The notes below the pieces were generated by a model, which did no database searches, was not told the DNA's origin, and saw nothing but the letters and a program-made list of their open reading frames with translations. From an uncultured Burkholderiales bacterium (GTDB taxonomy: Bacteria; Pseudomonadota; Gammaproteobacteria; Burkholderiales; Burkholderiaceae_C): 34,704 bases of DNA. Numbering within the stretch: position 1 is the first letter of the stretch; every line of letters begins with the position of its first letter. The position numbers and the translations under genes were made by a program. The stretch spans positions 1 to 34,704 of the forward strand of contig CAIODK010000120.1 of the NCBI GenBank assembly GCA_903856995.1. Direction: 5' to 3'. Of the stretch, positions 18,019 to 27,779 are shown piece by piece.

Positions 18019-18752
18019 GTCTGCTCCCTGTTCGCTGACGTCGATGGCAAACGCTCTAACGTGAGGCACAAAATCACGGCAAGGGCAATCGCCACCACGA
18101 TGTTGAGTTTGAGCGGCAAGGCATAGGCCAAGACGGCAGCCACCCCCGCCACCACCGAGGCCACGATGCGCATGCGTGAGCTCGCCAATGAGCATTGAAT
18201 TCCCAACAAACACAAGATGCCGGCAAAGCCCAAACCCCACGCCAACGGTATGAAATTAGCCAACGCAATACCCACCAAACTCGCCACCATCCAACCGCCC
18301 CAGTTCAAGGCATCGCTGCCAGCCAAATAGGCTTCCTGCGCCAGCAGTTGCTCGGGCGTATGGCCCGGCTGATGGAAGCGCCGCGTGAACAACACGTAGC
18401 TGATGTCAGCGGTCACGTACGCGTGCGTCATGCGCTCCCAGCGCGGCAAATGGATGAGGTAGGGGCGCAGGTGCAAACTGAACACCACAAAGCGCAGGTT
18501 GACGCAAAACCCCGTCGCCAAAATCACCCAGGCCGGTGCGCCTGCCACGATGAGCGGAATCGCCGCCAACTGCGAGCTGCCAGCAAACACGAGCAGGGTC
18601 ATCACCACCGACTCGAACACGCTCATGCCTGACTTGACCATGGCCACGCCGGTCATCAAACCCCAAGCCGCCACGCCCGGTGCTTGGGGCGCTAGCTCGA
18701 ACAAACCGATTTTGAATTCGGCATGCCGAAAGAGCTTAGGTTTGAAAAACAT
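18015..18752 (-). CDS. azlC: AzlC-family branched-chain amino-acid exporter
   Basis: 245 aa. PGVAAWGLMTGVAMVKSGMSVFESVVMTLLVFAGSSQLAAIPL. Confidence 0.87.
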   Translation of the reverse strand: MFFKPKLFRHAEFKIGLFELAPQAPGVAAWGLMTGVAMVKSGMSVFESVVMTLLVFAGSSQLAAIPLIVAGAPAWVILATGFCVNLRFVVFSLHLRPYLIHLPRWERMTHAYVTADISYVLFTRRFHQPGHTPEQLLAQEAYLAGSDALNWGGWMVASLVGIALANFIPLAWGLGFAGILCLLGIQCSLASSRMRIVASVVAGVAAVLAYALPLKLNIVVAIALAVILCLTLERLPSTSANREQT

Positions 18753-18763
18753 AATCGCTTGTT

Positions 18764-19744
18764 TTAACTGCCAACATGGGGCTCAAAGCATTGGCCCGGC
18801 GCGAGCGCAAAGCCTCGCAAAAACTCTGCAGCACGCAATCGCTTGCCACCTGCGCGTTGCAGTTCGGTCACGCGCAACACGCCTTCGCCGCAGGCGATGC
18901 ACACACCGTGCTCGTCCGCGCTCAGCACCGTGCCGGGTTTGGCGTTGTGTGCCGATGCCTCGACCGTGGCGCACCACAGCTTGATGATGTCGCCCCCAAG
19001 TTGTGCAGACGCAGTCGGGAAGGGGTTGAAGGCCCGCACGCGTCGGCCAATGGTCTGTGCAGATTGCTGCCAATCCACAGCGGCTTCCGCTTTTTCAATT
19101 TTGTGGGCGTAGGTGATGCCGGCTTCGGACTGCTTCACAGGCTGCAACTTACCGGCTTGTGCATCGACCAAAGCACGCACCACCAAGACGCCACCCATGT
19201 GGGCCAAGCGGTCATGCAGACTCGCCGTGGTGTCGTCTTCGGCGATGTTGAGAACATCGGTCAGCAGCATGTCGCCGGTGTCGAGGCCCGCATCCATTTG
19301 CATGATGACCACGCCCGTTTGCGCGTCACCCGCCTCGATGGCACGGTGAATAGGTGCAGCGCCGCGCCAGCGGGGCAGCAGCGAGGCGTGAATGTTGAAG
19401 CAACCCAAACGTGGCGCGTCTAGCGTCCACTGCGGCAGGATGAGGCCATAGGCAGCCACCACCATGACGTCGGCGTTGGCTTCGGCAATGGCTGCTTGCG
19501 CAGCGGTCGCATCGTCTGGGTATTTGCCATCGAGGCGCAGGCTCAACGGCTGCGCGACGGGAATGTGGTGCTCCAGCGCGAGCTGCTTGACCGCAGAGGC
19601 TTGCAGCTTCATGCCGCGACCCGCCGGGCGGTCTGGTTGGGTCAGCACCAAGGGCACGGTGTGACCTGCCGCCAAAATTTGAGCCAAGGCGTCGGCCGCA
19701 AACTCGGGCGTGCCCGCAAAAATGACGCGTAAAGGCTGGCTCAT
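18764..19744 (-). CDS. fmt: Methionyl-tRNA formyltransferase
   Basis: [58 protein letters not shown]. Confidence 0.96.
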   Translation of the reverse strand: MSQPLRVIFAGTPEFAADALAQILAAGHTVPLVLTQPDRPAGRGMKLQASAVKQLALEHHIPVAQPLSLRLDGKYPDDATAAQAAIAEANADVMVVAAYGLILPQWTLDAPRLGCFNIHASLLPRWRGAAPIHRAIEAGDAQTGVVIMQMDAGLDTGDMLLTDVLNIAEDDTTASLHDRLAHMGGVLVVRALVDAQAGKLQPVKQSEAGITYAHKIEKAEAAVDWQQSAQTIGRRVRAFNPFPTASAQLGGDIIKLWCATVEASAHNAKPGTVLSADEHGVCIACGEGVLRVTELQRAGGKRLRAAEFLRGFALAPGQCFEPHVGS

Positions 19745-19753
19745 ATCTGCCCC

Positions 19754-20260
19754 TTATTCGTCGTCACGCAACGCTTTGAGCATTTTGGTTTTGATGCGGT
19801 TTCGCTTCAAAGGCGAGAGGTACTCCACAAACACCTTGCCCACCAAGTGGTCGAGCTCGTGCTGAATGCACACGGCCAGCAAGCCTTCGGCTTCGATGGT
19901 ACGCACTTTGCCGTGCTCGTCCATGGCCGTGACCTTGACGTGCGTGGCGCGCTCCACGCCGTCGTAAATACCGGGAACGGACAAGCAGCCCTCGTCGCCT
20001 TTGACGCGCTCGTCACCCATCCATGTGATTTCTGGGTTGATGAGCACCATGGCTTCGTTGCGATCTTCCGAGGTGTCAATCACCACCAACCGTTCATGCA
20101 CGTCCACTTGCGTGGCAGCGAGGCCGATGCCGCTGGCGTCGTACATGGTTTCGAGCATGTCGGCGATGAGGGAACGGATACGCGTGTCGATCTCTTGGAC
20201 CGGCTTGGCGACGGTGTGAAGTTTGGGATCGGGGAATTGAAGAATGTCTAACTTGGGCAT
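19754..20260 (-). CDS. def: Peptide deformylase
   Basis: [59 protein letters not shown]. Confidence 0.96.
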   Translation of the reverse strand: MPKLDILQFPDPKLHTVAKPVQEIDTRIRSLIADMLETMYDASGIGLAATQVDVHERLVVIDTSEDRNEAMVLINPEITWMGDERVKGDEGCLSVPGIYDGVERATHVKVTAMDEHGKVRTIEAEGLLAVCIQHELDHLVGKVFVEYLSPLKRNRIKTKMLKALRDDE

Positions 20261-20357
20261 GGCTTCATTGTCTCCGGTTTTGAAGTTTTCGACCTTCGGG
20301 CCCACCTATTCCCGACAACCGTTCTGACAATCAATTTCACACCCTCAAGGAAAAGAT

Positions 20358-21518
20358 ATGGACAAAGACGCGTTACGCGCTTGGCTGCGTTTGAGCATGA
20401 CAGACGGCGTCGGCAATGAAGCCGCGCGTCGCCTACTGGCGTGCTTTGGAAGTCCGCAAACGGTGTTTGAACAAACCCACACCGCGTTGTGCCAAGTGGT
20501 CAGCACCAAACAGGCGCAAGCCCTGTTGACCGAGCCCAATGCATTGGCCGTGCAATGCGTGCGCACCCAGCATTGGCTGGCTCATCAGCCCGACGCCTAC
20601 AGCCACGCACTGTGGACGCTGGGTGACGCGCGCTACCCGCCTGAGTTGCTGCAGTTGTCTGACCCGCCGCTGATGCTCTATGTGGCGGGGCAAACCCACG
20701 CCACGCTTGGCAACGCGATCGCCGTCGTGGGAAGCCGTAACCCGACACCGCAGGGCGCGCAAACCGCAGCGCAGTTTGGGGAGGCCTTGAGTCAAGCTGG
20801 CTTGTGCGTGGTGTCGGGTTTGGCCTTAGGCGTGGACGGCGCCGCGCATCAAGGCGCGTTACGCGGCCAACGGCTGGACGCTATCGGCGCGTCACATTGG
20901 CACACCGTCGCCGTGGTGGGTACGGGCCTCGACCGTGTGTACCCACGACAGCACCAGACACTGGCCCAAGAAATTGCTTTGCACGGCTTGCTGGTGAGTG
21001 AATACCACTTGGGCACACCCCCCTTGGCACAGAATTTCCCCAAACGCAATCGCATCATTGCCGCTCTCGGCTTGGGTACCTTGGTGGTGGAGGCAGCCAT
21101 GAAATCCGGATCGCTTATCACCGCCCAAATGGCGCTCGAACTGGGGCGCGAAGTGCTGGCCATTCCCGGCTCGATTCACGCGACCCAATCCCATGGCTGC
21201 CACGCGCTGATTCGCCAAGGTGCAAAGCTGGTTGAAAACGCGCAAGACGTGTTGGAAGAATTGCAGCTTGCGCCGCAACAACAAGTCAATTTATTTTCAG
21301 AGGCCCTAGGTGAGACGGCGCACGGCAACATCGCCGCCAACGATGGTGAAGATCCATTACTCACCCACATGGGCTATGCCCCCGTCAGCCTCGACGCGTT
21401 GCAAGCCCGGTGCGACTTAGACACGGCGAGCTTGCAAGCGCAATTGCTGACCTTAGAACTCGACGGTGCAGTCGGACGTTTGCCCGGCGGGTTGTTTCAA
21501 CGCCTCGCTTCGAACTAA
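20358..21518 (+). CDS. dprA: DNA-processing protein DprA
   Basis: 386 aa. VVGSRNPTPQG, VVSGLALGVDGAAHQGAL, FPKRNRIIAALGLGTLVVEAAMKSGSLITA. Confidence 0.95.
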   Translation: MDKDALRAWLRLSMTDGVGNEAARRLLACFGSPQTVFEQTHTALCQVVSTKQAQALLTEPNALAVQCVRTQHWLAHQPDAYSHALWTLGDARYPPELLQLSDPPLMLYVAGQTHATLGNAIAVVGSRNPTPQGAQTAAQFGEALSQAGLCVVSGLALGVDGAAHQGALRGQRLDAIGASHWHTVAVVGTGLDRVYPRQHQTLAQEIALHGLLVSEYHLGTPPLAQNFPKRNRIIAALGLGTLVVEAAMKSGSLITAQMALELGREVLAIPGSIHATQSHGCHALIRQGAKLVENAQDVLEELQLAPQQQVNLFSEALGETAHGNIAANDGEDPLLTHMGYAPVSLDALQARCDLDTASLQAQLLTLELDGAVGRLPGGLFQRLASN

Positions 21519-21575
21519 GAAATAGCACCCATCTAGGAAGATTTCTTGGTTGTAAAAAGCATGTATATTGGCCCC

Positions 21576-22058
21576 ATGTTTGAAGTGCTCGTATTCGTCT
21601 ATGAAAACTACTGGCGCGGCGATGCGTGTCCTGAGCTAGAGCAGCTAGGCCGCAAACTCAGCGTGGCTGGTTTCGAAGTGGATGACATCCAACAAGCTTT
21701 GTCGTGGCTGGACGAGCTGAACTTGGCATCCCACAAAACAGTGCTGATCGACATCAGCCAGTCAGCGCGTGAACACCACACCGAGTCCGCCCAGAGCTTG
21801 CGCGTTTACTCGGTCGCAGAGCAAGACCATTTGGGCGCCACTTGCTTGGGCTTCATCAACTTTCTTGAATCCGCCGATGTGCTGTCACCGCACATGCGCG
21901 AAATCGTGCTCGACCGCGCCATGGCGATCCCCGGTCAGCCCATGGATTTGGATGACCTGAAAATCATTGTGCTGATGGTTTACTGGAGCATTGGCTTAGA
22001 GCCAGATGCATTGATCCTTGACGAGCTGTGCGACGACACAGACCGCGTCGCGCACTAA
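21576..22058 (+). CDS. smg: Smg/DUF494-family protein
   Basis: MFEVLVFVYENYW start typical of Smg; immediately downstream of dprA. Confidence 0.85.
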   Translation: MFEVLVFVYENYWRGDACPELEQLGRKLSVAGFEVDDIQQALSWLDELNLASHKTVLIDISQSAREHHTESAQSLRVYSVAEQDHLGATCLGFINFLESADVLSPHMREIVLDRAMAIPGQPMDLDDLKIIVLMVYWSIGLEPDALILDELCDDTDRVAH

Positions 22059-22090
22059 GTCACTAGGGCACTAGGGCACTAATGCACTGA
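22051..22090. repeat. 8-bp tandem repeat, five degenerate units
   Basis: CGCACTAA-GTCACTAG-GGCACTAG-GGCACTAA-TGCACTGA, beginning at the end of smg. Confidence 0.75.
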
Positions 22091-22097
22091 AGGCGGC

Positions 22098-23015
22098 TTA
22101 GCCCTTGCCGCCAAACCGGTGCTCTATCTCACCCACGATGCCGCGACGGAACACGAGCACACAGGTCACGAAGGTGCAACCCATGATGATCGTGACCCAC
22201 GAGCCCAAACTGGCCAAGTAGTTTTCCATGGCCATGATGATGGCCGCTCCCACAGTCGGGCCCACCATGGTGCCCATGCCACCCAGCAGTGTCATCAAGA
22301 CAACCTCACCCGACATCTGCCAGCCCACGTCCGTCAGGGTGGCCAAACCAAAAGCAATCGCTTTGGTGGCACCCGCCAAACCGGCAAGTGCCGCGGACAA
22401 CACAAAGGCCACCAGCTTGTAGTGGTCCACGTTGTAGCCGAGCGACAAGGCGCGTGGCTCGTTTTCGCGCACCGATTTCAGCACTTGGCCAAAGGGTGAA
22501 TGCACCACGCGGTAAATCAAGGCAAAGGCGGCCACAAAAATGGTCAGCACCACGTAGTACATGGTGGTATCGCTGGTCAAATCAAACAGTCCGAACAACT
22601 TGCCACGTGGGATGCTTTGAATCCCATCTTCGGCATAGGTGAAGGGTGATTGCACGCATAAAAAATAAATCATCTGCGCCAACGCAAGGGTGACCATCGC
22701 AAAGTAAATACCTTGTCGACGCACGGCCAGCCAACCAGTCAACAAACCAATCAACGCGGCGCTCAAAGTGCCAGCCAGCACCGCTACCTCGGGTGTCACG
22801 CCCCACACTTTGGCCGCATGGCCCGACACATAGGCCGCAAAGCCAAAAAACATGGCGTGCCCAAATGACAGCAAACCCGTGAAGCCAATCAACAAATTGA
22901 AGGCGCTCGCAAACAAGGCGAAGCAAAGCACCTTCATCAAGAACATGGGATAGCTCACAAAGGGAGCCACCAAGAGGACCAGCAACAGTCCGCCGTAAAT
23001 CAAACGCTTGCTCAT
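22098..23015 (-). CDS. livM: Branched-chain amino-acid-type ABC transporter permease
   Basis: 305 aa. FNLLIGFTGLLSFGHAMFFGFAAYVSGH, LGGMGTMVGPTVGAAII. Confidence 0.87.
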   Translation of the reverse strand: MSKRLIYGGLLLVLLVAPFVSYPMFLMKVLCFALFASAFNLLIGFTGLLSFGHAMFFGFAAYVSGHAAKVWGVTPEVAVLAGTLSAALIGLLTGWLAVRRQGIYFAMVTLALAQMIYFLCVQSPFTYAEDGIQSIPRGKLFGLFDLTSDTTMYYVVLTIFVAAFALIYRVVHSPFGQVLKSVRENEPRALSLGYNVDHYKLVAFVLSAALAGLAGATKAIAFGLATLTDVGWQMSGEVVLMTLLGGMGTMVGPTVGAAIIMAMENYLASLGSWVTIIMGCTFVTCVLVFRRGIVGEIEHRFGGKG

Positions 23016-23902
23016 TACTTCTCCCGCCCGAACAAACCTGCTGGTCGGATCAACAACACAATGGCCATGATGACAAACACGACCGTGGTCGAGGCCTCTG
23101 CAAAAAATACTTTGGTCAGGCCTTCAATCAACCCCAAGCCCAAGCCCGTGACGATCGCGCCCAAGATCGAGCCCATGCCACCAATCACTACCACCGCAAA
23201 CACCACGATGATGATGTTGGAACCCATCAGCGGACTCACTTGATAAATCGGTGCGGCCATGACACCCGCCAACCCTGCGAGCCCCACACCAAAGGCATAG
23301 GTGAGCGTGACCATCAAGGGCACGTTGATGCCGAAGGCTTTCACCATGTCTGGGTTTTCGGTTCCCGCGCGCAAGTAGGCGCCGAGCTTGGTTTTTTCAA
23401 TCACAAACCACGTGAAGAAACACAGCACGATGGACACCACAATCACCCAGACGCGGTACTTGGGCAACATCATGAAGCCCAAATCAAAGACCCCACGGAA
23501 CACCTCAGGCAAGTCATAGGGCAAGCCGGACGAGCCATAAAACTCGCGGAAGATGCCTTCCAAAATCAGGGCCAAGCCAAAGGTCAGCAACAGCCCGTAC
23601 AGGTGGTCGAGTTGGTGCAACCAACGCAGCATGGTTTTTTCGATCACCACGCCAATCAAGGCAACGCCCAAAGGGGCAATGACCAAGGCCATCCAGTAAT
23701 TAATGCCTGCGTAGTTGAGCAGCATCCACGCAAAAAAAGCGCCCGCCATGTAGAGCGCGCCATGCGCAAAGTTGACGATGTTGAGCATGCCGAAAATCAC
23801 GGCAAGCCCCAACGACAAGATGGCATAAAAAGAGCCGTTGACCAAACCGAGCATGAGTTGCCCCATCAAGGCTTGAATCGGCACACCAAAAATTTCAGTC
23901 AT
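23015..23902 (-). CDS. livH: Branched-chain amino-acid-type ABC transporter permease
   Basis: 295 aa. GLVNGSFYAILSLGLAVIFGMLNIVNFAHGALYM, VVIGGMGSILGAIV. Confidence 0.88.
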   Translation of the reverse strand: MTEIFGVPIQALMGQLMLGLVNGSFYAILSLGLAVIFGMLNIVNFAHGALYMAGAFFAWMLLNYAGINYWMALVIAPLGVALIGVVIEKTMLRWLHQLDHLYGLLLTFGLALILEGIFREFYGSSGLPYDLPEVFRGVFDLGFMMLPKYRVWVIVVSIVLCFFTWFVIEKTKLGAYLRAGTENPDMVKAFGINVPLMVTLTYAFGVGLAGLAGVMAAPIYQVSPLMGSNIIIVVFAVVVIGGMGSILGAIVTGLGLGLIEGLTKVFFAEASTTVVFVIMAIVLLIRPAGLFGREK

Positions 23903-23919
23903 ACAGTCCGGTGCAATAT

Positions 23920-23944
23920 GACGGGTCGCAGCCTGCGACCCGTC
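23920..23944 (-). terminator. Intercistronic stem-loop downstream of Liv-type SBP gene
   Basis: GACGGGTCGCA-GCC-TGCGACCCGTC, perfect 11-bp stem with 3-nt loop, between SBP stop (23962) and livH start (23902). Confidence 0.6.
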
Positions 23945-23961
23945 GTTTCAGTTCACGCTAT

Positions 23962-25191
23962 TTACTTCTTCAGCGCAGCACAACGGCTTTGTGCCAAAGG
24001 TAGGAAGGCGTCTTCACCCTTGATCGTGCCTTTGAGGTTGTAGTAGTCCCATGGGCCTTTTGACTCAGCCGGTGTTTTGACTTGGAACAAATACATGTCA
24101 TGCACCATGCGGCCATCGACGCGGAGCTTGCCGTTTTTGGCAAACATGTCATTGATGGGGGTGTCCTGCATCTTCTTCATCACGGCGGCGGTGTCATCCG
24201 TCCCAGCCGCTTGAACCGCCTTGAGGTAATGCATGGTCGATGAGTACACCGAGGCGTGGTTGGAGTTGGGCTTCTTCTTCATCACCGCTTCGTACTTTTG
24301 AGCCCAAGCGCGTGTCTCGGGGTTCAAGTCCCAGTACCAGCCTTCGGTCAGGTACAAACCTTGTGCGGTGTTCAAGCCAATCGCGTGCACGTCTGTCAGC
24401 AGCATCAACAAGGCAGCCAAGTTTTGCTTCTTGGTCAAACCAAATTCAGCCGCCGCCTTGATGCTGTTCACCGTGTCGCCGCCAGCGTTGGCCAAGCCCA
24501 CCACTTTGGCACCCGAGCTTTGCGCTTGTAGCAAGAAGGAGGAAAAGTCACCGGTAGACAGGGGGTGACGCACAGCGCCCTTGACCGTGCCGCCTGCGGC
24601 CTTAACCACATCGCCCGTGTCTTTTTCGAGGGAGTGGCCAAACGCGTAGTCCGCCGTCAAGAAGAACCAACTGTCGCCGCCGTCTTTCACAATGGCTTTG
24701 CCCACCACGTTGCTCAAGGCAATGGTGTCCATCAGGTAATGCACGCCGGTTCCGGGGGCGCAATCTTCGTTGGTCATGCGCGCAGTTGCCGCACCTGTCA
24801 CGATCGTGATTTTGTTTTTCTCTTTGCCCAAGGCCTGAACTGTCAACGCCACCGCAGAGTTCAAGTTCTCTACCGTCATGTCCACGCCGTCGCGGTCAAA
24901 CCATTGCTGGGTGATGTTTTTGGCGATGTCGGGTTTATTTTGGTGATCGGCATTGACCACTTCAATCGGCTTGCCAAACATCTTGCCGCCAAAGTCTTGC
25001 ACCGCCATCTTGGCAGCGGCCACAGCACCGGGGCCGCCGTAGTCAGCGTAGACGCCCGACATATCCGTCAACACACCAATCTTCACGCTGTCACCCGACA
25101 GCTTGCCTTGAGCCATCGCGGCCGTGGACACACCAGCCAAAAAAACAGCCGTCGCAGCAGCGATGGCAGAGGTAACGAAATGACGCTTCAT
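23962..25191 (-). CDS. Liv-type (type I periplasmic fold) ABC solute-binding protein
   Basis: 409 aa with signal peptide. VKIGVLTDMSGVYADYGGPGAVAAAKMAVQDFGG. Confidence 0.87.
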   Translation of the reverse strand: MKRHFVTSAIAAATAVFLAGVSTAAMAQGKLSGDSVKIGVLTDMSGVYADYGGPGAVAAAKMAVQDFGGKMFGKPIEVVNADHQNKPDIAKNITQQWFDRDGVDMTVENLNSAVALTVQALGKEKNKITIVTGAATARMTNEDCAPGTGVHYLMDTIALSNVVGKAIVKDGGDSWFFLTADYAFGHSLEKDTGDVVKAAGGTVKGAVRHPLSTGDFSSFLLQAQSSGAKVVGLANAGGDTVNSIKAAAEFGLTKKQNLAALLMLLTDVHAIGLNTAQGLYLTEGWYWDLNPETRAWAQKYEAVMKKKPNSNHASVYSSTMHYLKAVQAAGTDDTAAVMKKMQDTPINDMFAKNGKLRVDGRMVHDMYLFQVKTPAESKGPWDYYNLKGTIKGEDAFLPLAQSRCAALKK

Positions 25192-25214
25192 AATTTGCTC
25201 CTGTTGATAAAGGC

Positions 25215-25919
25215 TCAGACGCCCAGATACTCGTTCAGCATGTCTGCCTTGTTATCGAGTTCATTTTTGTGAACCGTGGCCACGATCTGGCCATGCTCCA
25301 TCACATAGTGCCGGTCCGCCAGCGGTGCTGCGAATCGGAAATTTTGTTCAATCAACACAATCGTCAAGCCCTTGGCCTTGAGTTGCCGAATCACACGACC
25401 CAGTGTTTGCACGATCACGGGGGCCAGGCCCTCGGTGATTTCATCGAGCAACAAAATGCGCGCGCCCGAACGCAGGATGCGCGCCATGGCCAACATCTGT
25501 TGCTCGCCCCCTGATAAGCGGGTGCCTTGGCTATTGCGGCGCTCGTACAGGTTGGGAAACATCTCGTAGATTTCTGCCACCGACATGCCGCCGGGGCCAA
25601 TCTTGGGCGGAAGCATGAGGTTTTCCTCGCAGCTAAGCGATGAAAAAATGGCGCGCTCTTCGGGGCAGTAGCCCAACCCCAAGCGTGCGATTTGATTGGT
25701 TTGCAGGCCGATGGTTTCGACCCCGTCAATTTGCACAGAGCCCGTTCGTCGCCCCGTCAACCCAAGAATGGATTTGACTGTGGTCGAGCGACCCGCGCCA
25801 TTGCGTCCAAGCAAGGTGACCAACTCACCTTCATGAATTTCAAAATTCACACCGTGCAAGATGTGCGACTCACCGTACCAAGAGTCTAGGCCGGCGACTT
25901 TCAAGAGAGGTTGACTCAT
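25215..25919 (-). CDS. livF: Liv-type ABC transporter ATP-binding protein (LivF-like)
   Basis: 234 aa. RLSGGEQQMLAMARIL, ILLLDEITEGLAP; Walker A reads GRNGAGRST. Confidence 0.88.
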   Translation of the reverse strand: MSQPLLKVAGLDSWYGESHILHGVNFEIHEGELVTLLGRNGAGRSTTVKSILGLTGRRTGSVQIDGVETIGLQTNQIARLGLGYCPEERAIFSSLSCEENLMLPPKIGPGGMSVAEIYEMFPNLYERRNSQGTRLSGGEQQMLAMARILRSGARILLLDEITEGLAPVIVQTLGRVIRQLKAKGLTIVLIEQNFRFAAPLADRHYVMEHGQIVATVHKNELDNKADMLNEYLGV

Positions 25920-26680
25920 GCCGCCTCCTCGACCGTGCCCACATAGGCCTCCAGCACGCGGGCGTCCTTGGAGACTTGCGCATAAGGGCCCTCAGCCAGA
26001 ACCGAGCCTCGCGCCAGAACTGTGATGGTGTCAGACAAATCAGCCACCACGTTCATGTTGTGTTCGACCATCAACACCGTGCGGTTAGCCGCCACTTTAC
26101 GAATCAAATCGACCACACGGCCCACATCTTCGTGGCCCATGCCTTGGGTGGGTTCGTCCAGCAACATCAGCTCCGGATCAAGGGCGAGTGTGGTTGCTAG
26201 CTCAAGGGCGCGCTTGCGCCCGTAGGGTAGCTCCACGGTTTGGGTTTGCGCAAAACTGGCCAAGTCCACTTGATCAAGCAAGTGCATGGCTTGCTCGTTC
26301 AAAGCATTGAGGCTGCTCTCCGATTTCCAAAAATGAAAGCTGGTGCCCAGCTTGCGCTGCAACCCAACGCGCACATTTTCTAAGACGCTCAGGTGCGGGA
26401 ACACCGCAGAGATTTGGAACGACCGGACCATGCCCATGCGCGCCACCTCGGCAGCTTTGAGCGAGGTGATGTCTTGGCCGTTGTAAATGATTTGGCCCGC
26501 GCTCACCGGTAGAAATTTGGTGAGCAAATTGAAGACGGTGGTCTTGCCTGCGCCATTGGGGCCGATCAACGCGTGAATCGCGCCTCGTTTGATTTGAAGA
26601 TTGACGCTGTCAACGGCGACAAAGCCCTTGAACTCACGCGTCAGATTCTTGGTTTCTAAGATGAAGTCGTTGCGTGTCAA
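25916..26680 (-). CDS. livG: Liv-type ABC transporter ATP-binding protein (LivG-like)
   Basis: 254 aa. Walker A GPNGAGKTT, LMLLDEPTQGMGHEDV; probable TTG start. Confidence 0.86.
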   Translation of the reverse strand: MTRNDFILETKNLTREFKGFVAVDSVNLQIKRGAIHALIGPNGAGKTTVFNLLTKFLPVSAGQIIYNGQDITSLKAAEVARMGMVRSFQISAVFPHLSVLENVRVGLQRKLGTSFHFWKSESSLNALNEQAMHLLDQVDLASFAQTQTVELPYGRKRALELATTLALDPELMLLDEPTQGMGHEDVGRVVDLIRKVAANRTVLMVEHNMNVVADLSDTITVLARGSVLAEGPYAQVSKDARVLEAYVGTVEEAA

Positions 26681-26748
26681 TCCAGATACCTTCGATGGAA
26701 GTCCGTGTGTCTAAGACGCGGATGCTACGCATCGAAAGCTTCAATCGC

Positions 26749-26768
26749 AAAGGGGTAAACCCTTTTTT
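26749..26768. terminator. Possible bidirectional terminator downstream of secF
   Basis: AAAGGG-GTAAA-CCCTTTTTT, short 6-bp stem with flanking A/T tracts. Confidence 0.4.
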
Positions 26769-26793
26769 AAGTCACATGAATGACTAAACGTGG

Positions 26794-27750
26794 TCAGACC
26801 ACCGCGCCAGAATTTTCATCGTCCGGATCGCCCACCACTTTGGTGCCCGTGTGCTTGATGAGGTCATCACGACGGATGCCCAGCCACATGGCGATGGCTG
26901 CGGCCACGAACACGGAGGAATAAATGCCGAAGCAAATGCCAATGGTCAGCGCCAGCGCAAAGTAGTGCAGTGTTGCGCCCCCGAACAACAACATGGACAA
27001 CACCATGAGCTGCGTACAGCCGTGGGTGATGATGGTGCGGCTGATGGTGGAGGTGATGGCGTTGTCGATGATTTCAACCGTGTTCATCTTGCGATAGCGA
27101 CGGAAGTTCTCACGAATACGGTCAAAGATCACCACCGATTCGTTCACCGAATAGCCCAGCACCGCGAGCACCGCGGCCAACACGGGCAAAGAAAACTCCC
27201 ACTGGAAAAAGGCGAAAAATCCCAAGATGATGATCACGTCATGCAAGTTGGCAATGATGGCCGCCACGGCGAACTTCCACTCAAAGCGCATGGCCAAATA
27301 AATCATGATGCCGACCACCACAAAGGCCAAGGCCTTCAGGCCGTCCACCGCCAACTCATCCCCGACTTGCGGGCCGACGAATTCGGTGCGACGCAGTTGC
27401 ACTTGCGCGTCGGTGCTTTTGAGCGCAGTCAACACTTGTTCGCTTTGCTGCGCTGAGCTCTGGCCCTTCACGGCGGGCATGCGGATCATCACATCACGCG
27501 CTGTGCCAAAGTTTTGCACTTGCACGTCGGAGAAACCGAGCTTCGCGATTTGGTCGCGCACAGCATTCAGGTCTGCCGGTTGGCTGTAGCTGACTTCCAT
27601 CAGCGTACCGCCCGTGAACTCCACCGACAGGTGCAAGCCACGGTTGAACAAGAAGAACACCGCCGCCAAGAACGTGATGAACGAGATGGCGTTGAACGCC
27701 ACGGCATGCCGCATGAACGGGATGTCTTTACGGATTTTGAAGAATTCCAT
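26794..27750 (-). CDS. secF: Protein translocase subunit SecF
   Basis: 318 aa. VEFTGGTLMEVSY, YSVNESVVIFDRIREN, FGIYSSVFVAAAIAM. Confidence 0.96.
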   Translation of the reverse strand: MEFFKIRKDIPFMRHAVAFNAISFITFLAAVFFLFNRGLHLSVEFTGGTLMEVSYSQPADLNAVRDQIAKLGFSDVQVQNFGTARDVMIRMPAVKGQSSAQQSEQVLTALKSTDAQVQLRRTEFVGPQVGDELAVDGLKALAFVVVGIMIYLAMRFEWKFAVAAIIANLHDVIIILGFFAFFQWEFSLPVLAAVLAVLGYSVNESVVIFDRIRENFRRYRKMNTVEIIDNAITSTISRTIITHGCTQLMVLSMLLFGGATLHYFALALTIGICFGIYSSVFVAAAIAMWLGIRRDDLIKHTGTKVVGDPDDENSGAVV

Positions 27751-27779
27751 GACTTAAATTTCTTTCTGCAGCTGTTCGC

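Noticed and set aside
18019-18240. N-terminal extension of the azlD ORF
   Set aside because: Lies in alternate frame within azlC; MSDLFVG at 18018 gives the expected small AzlD with ATGA coupling.
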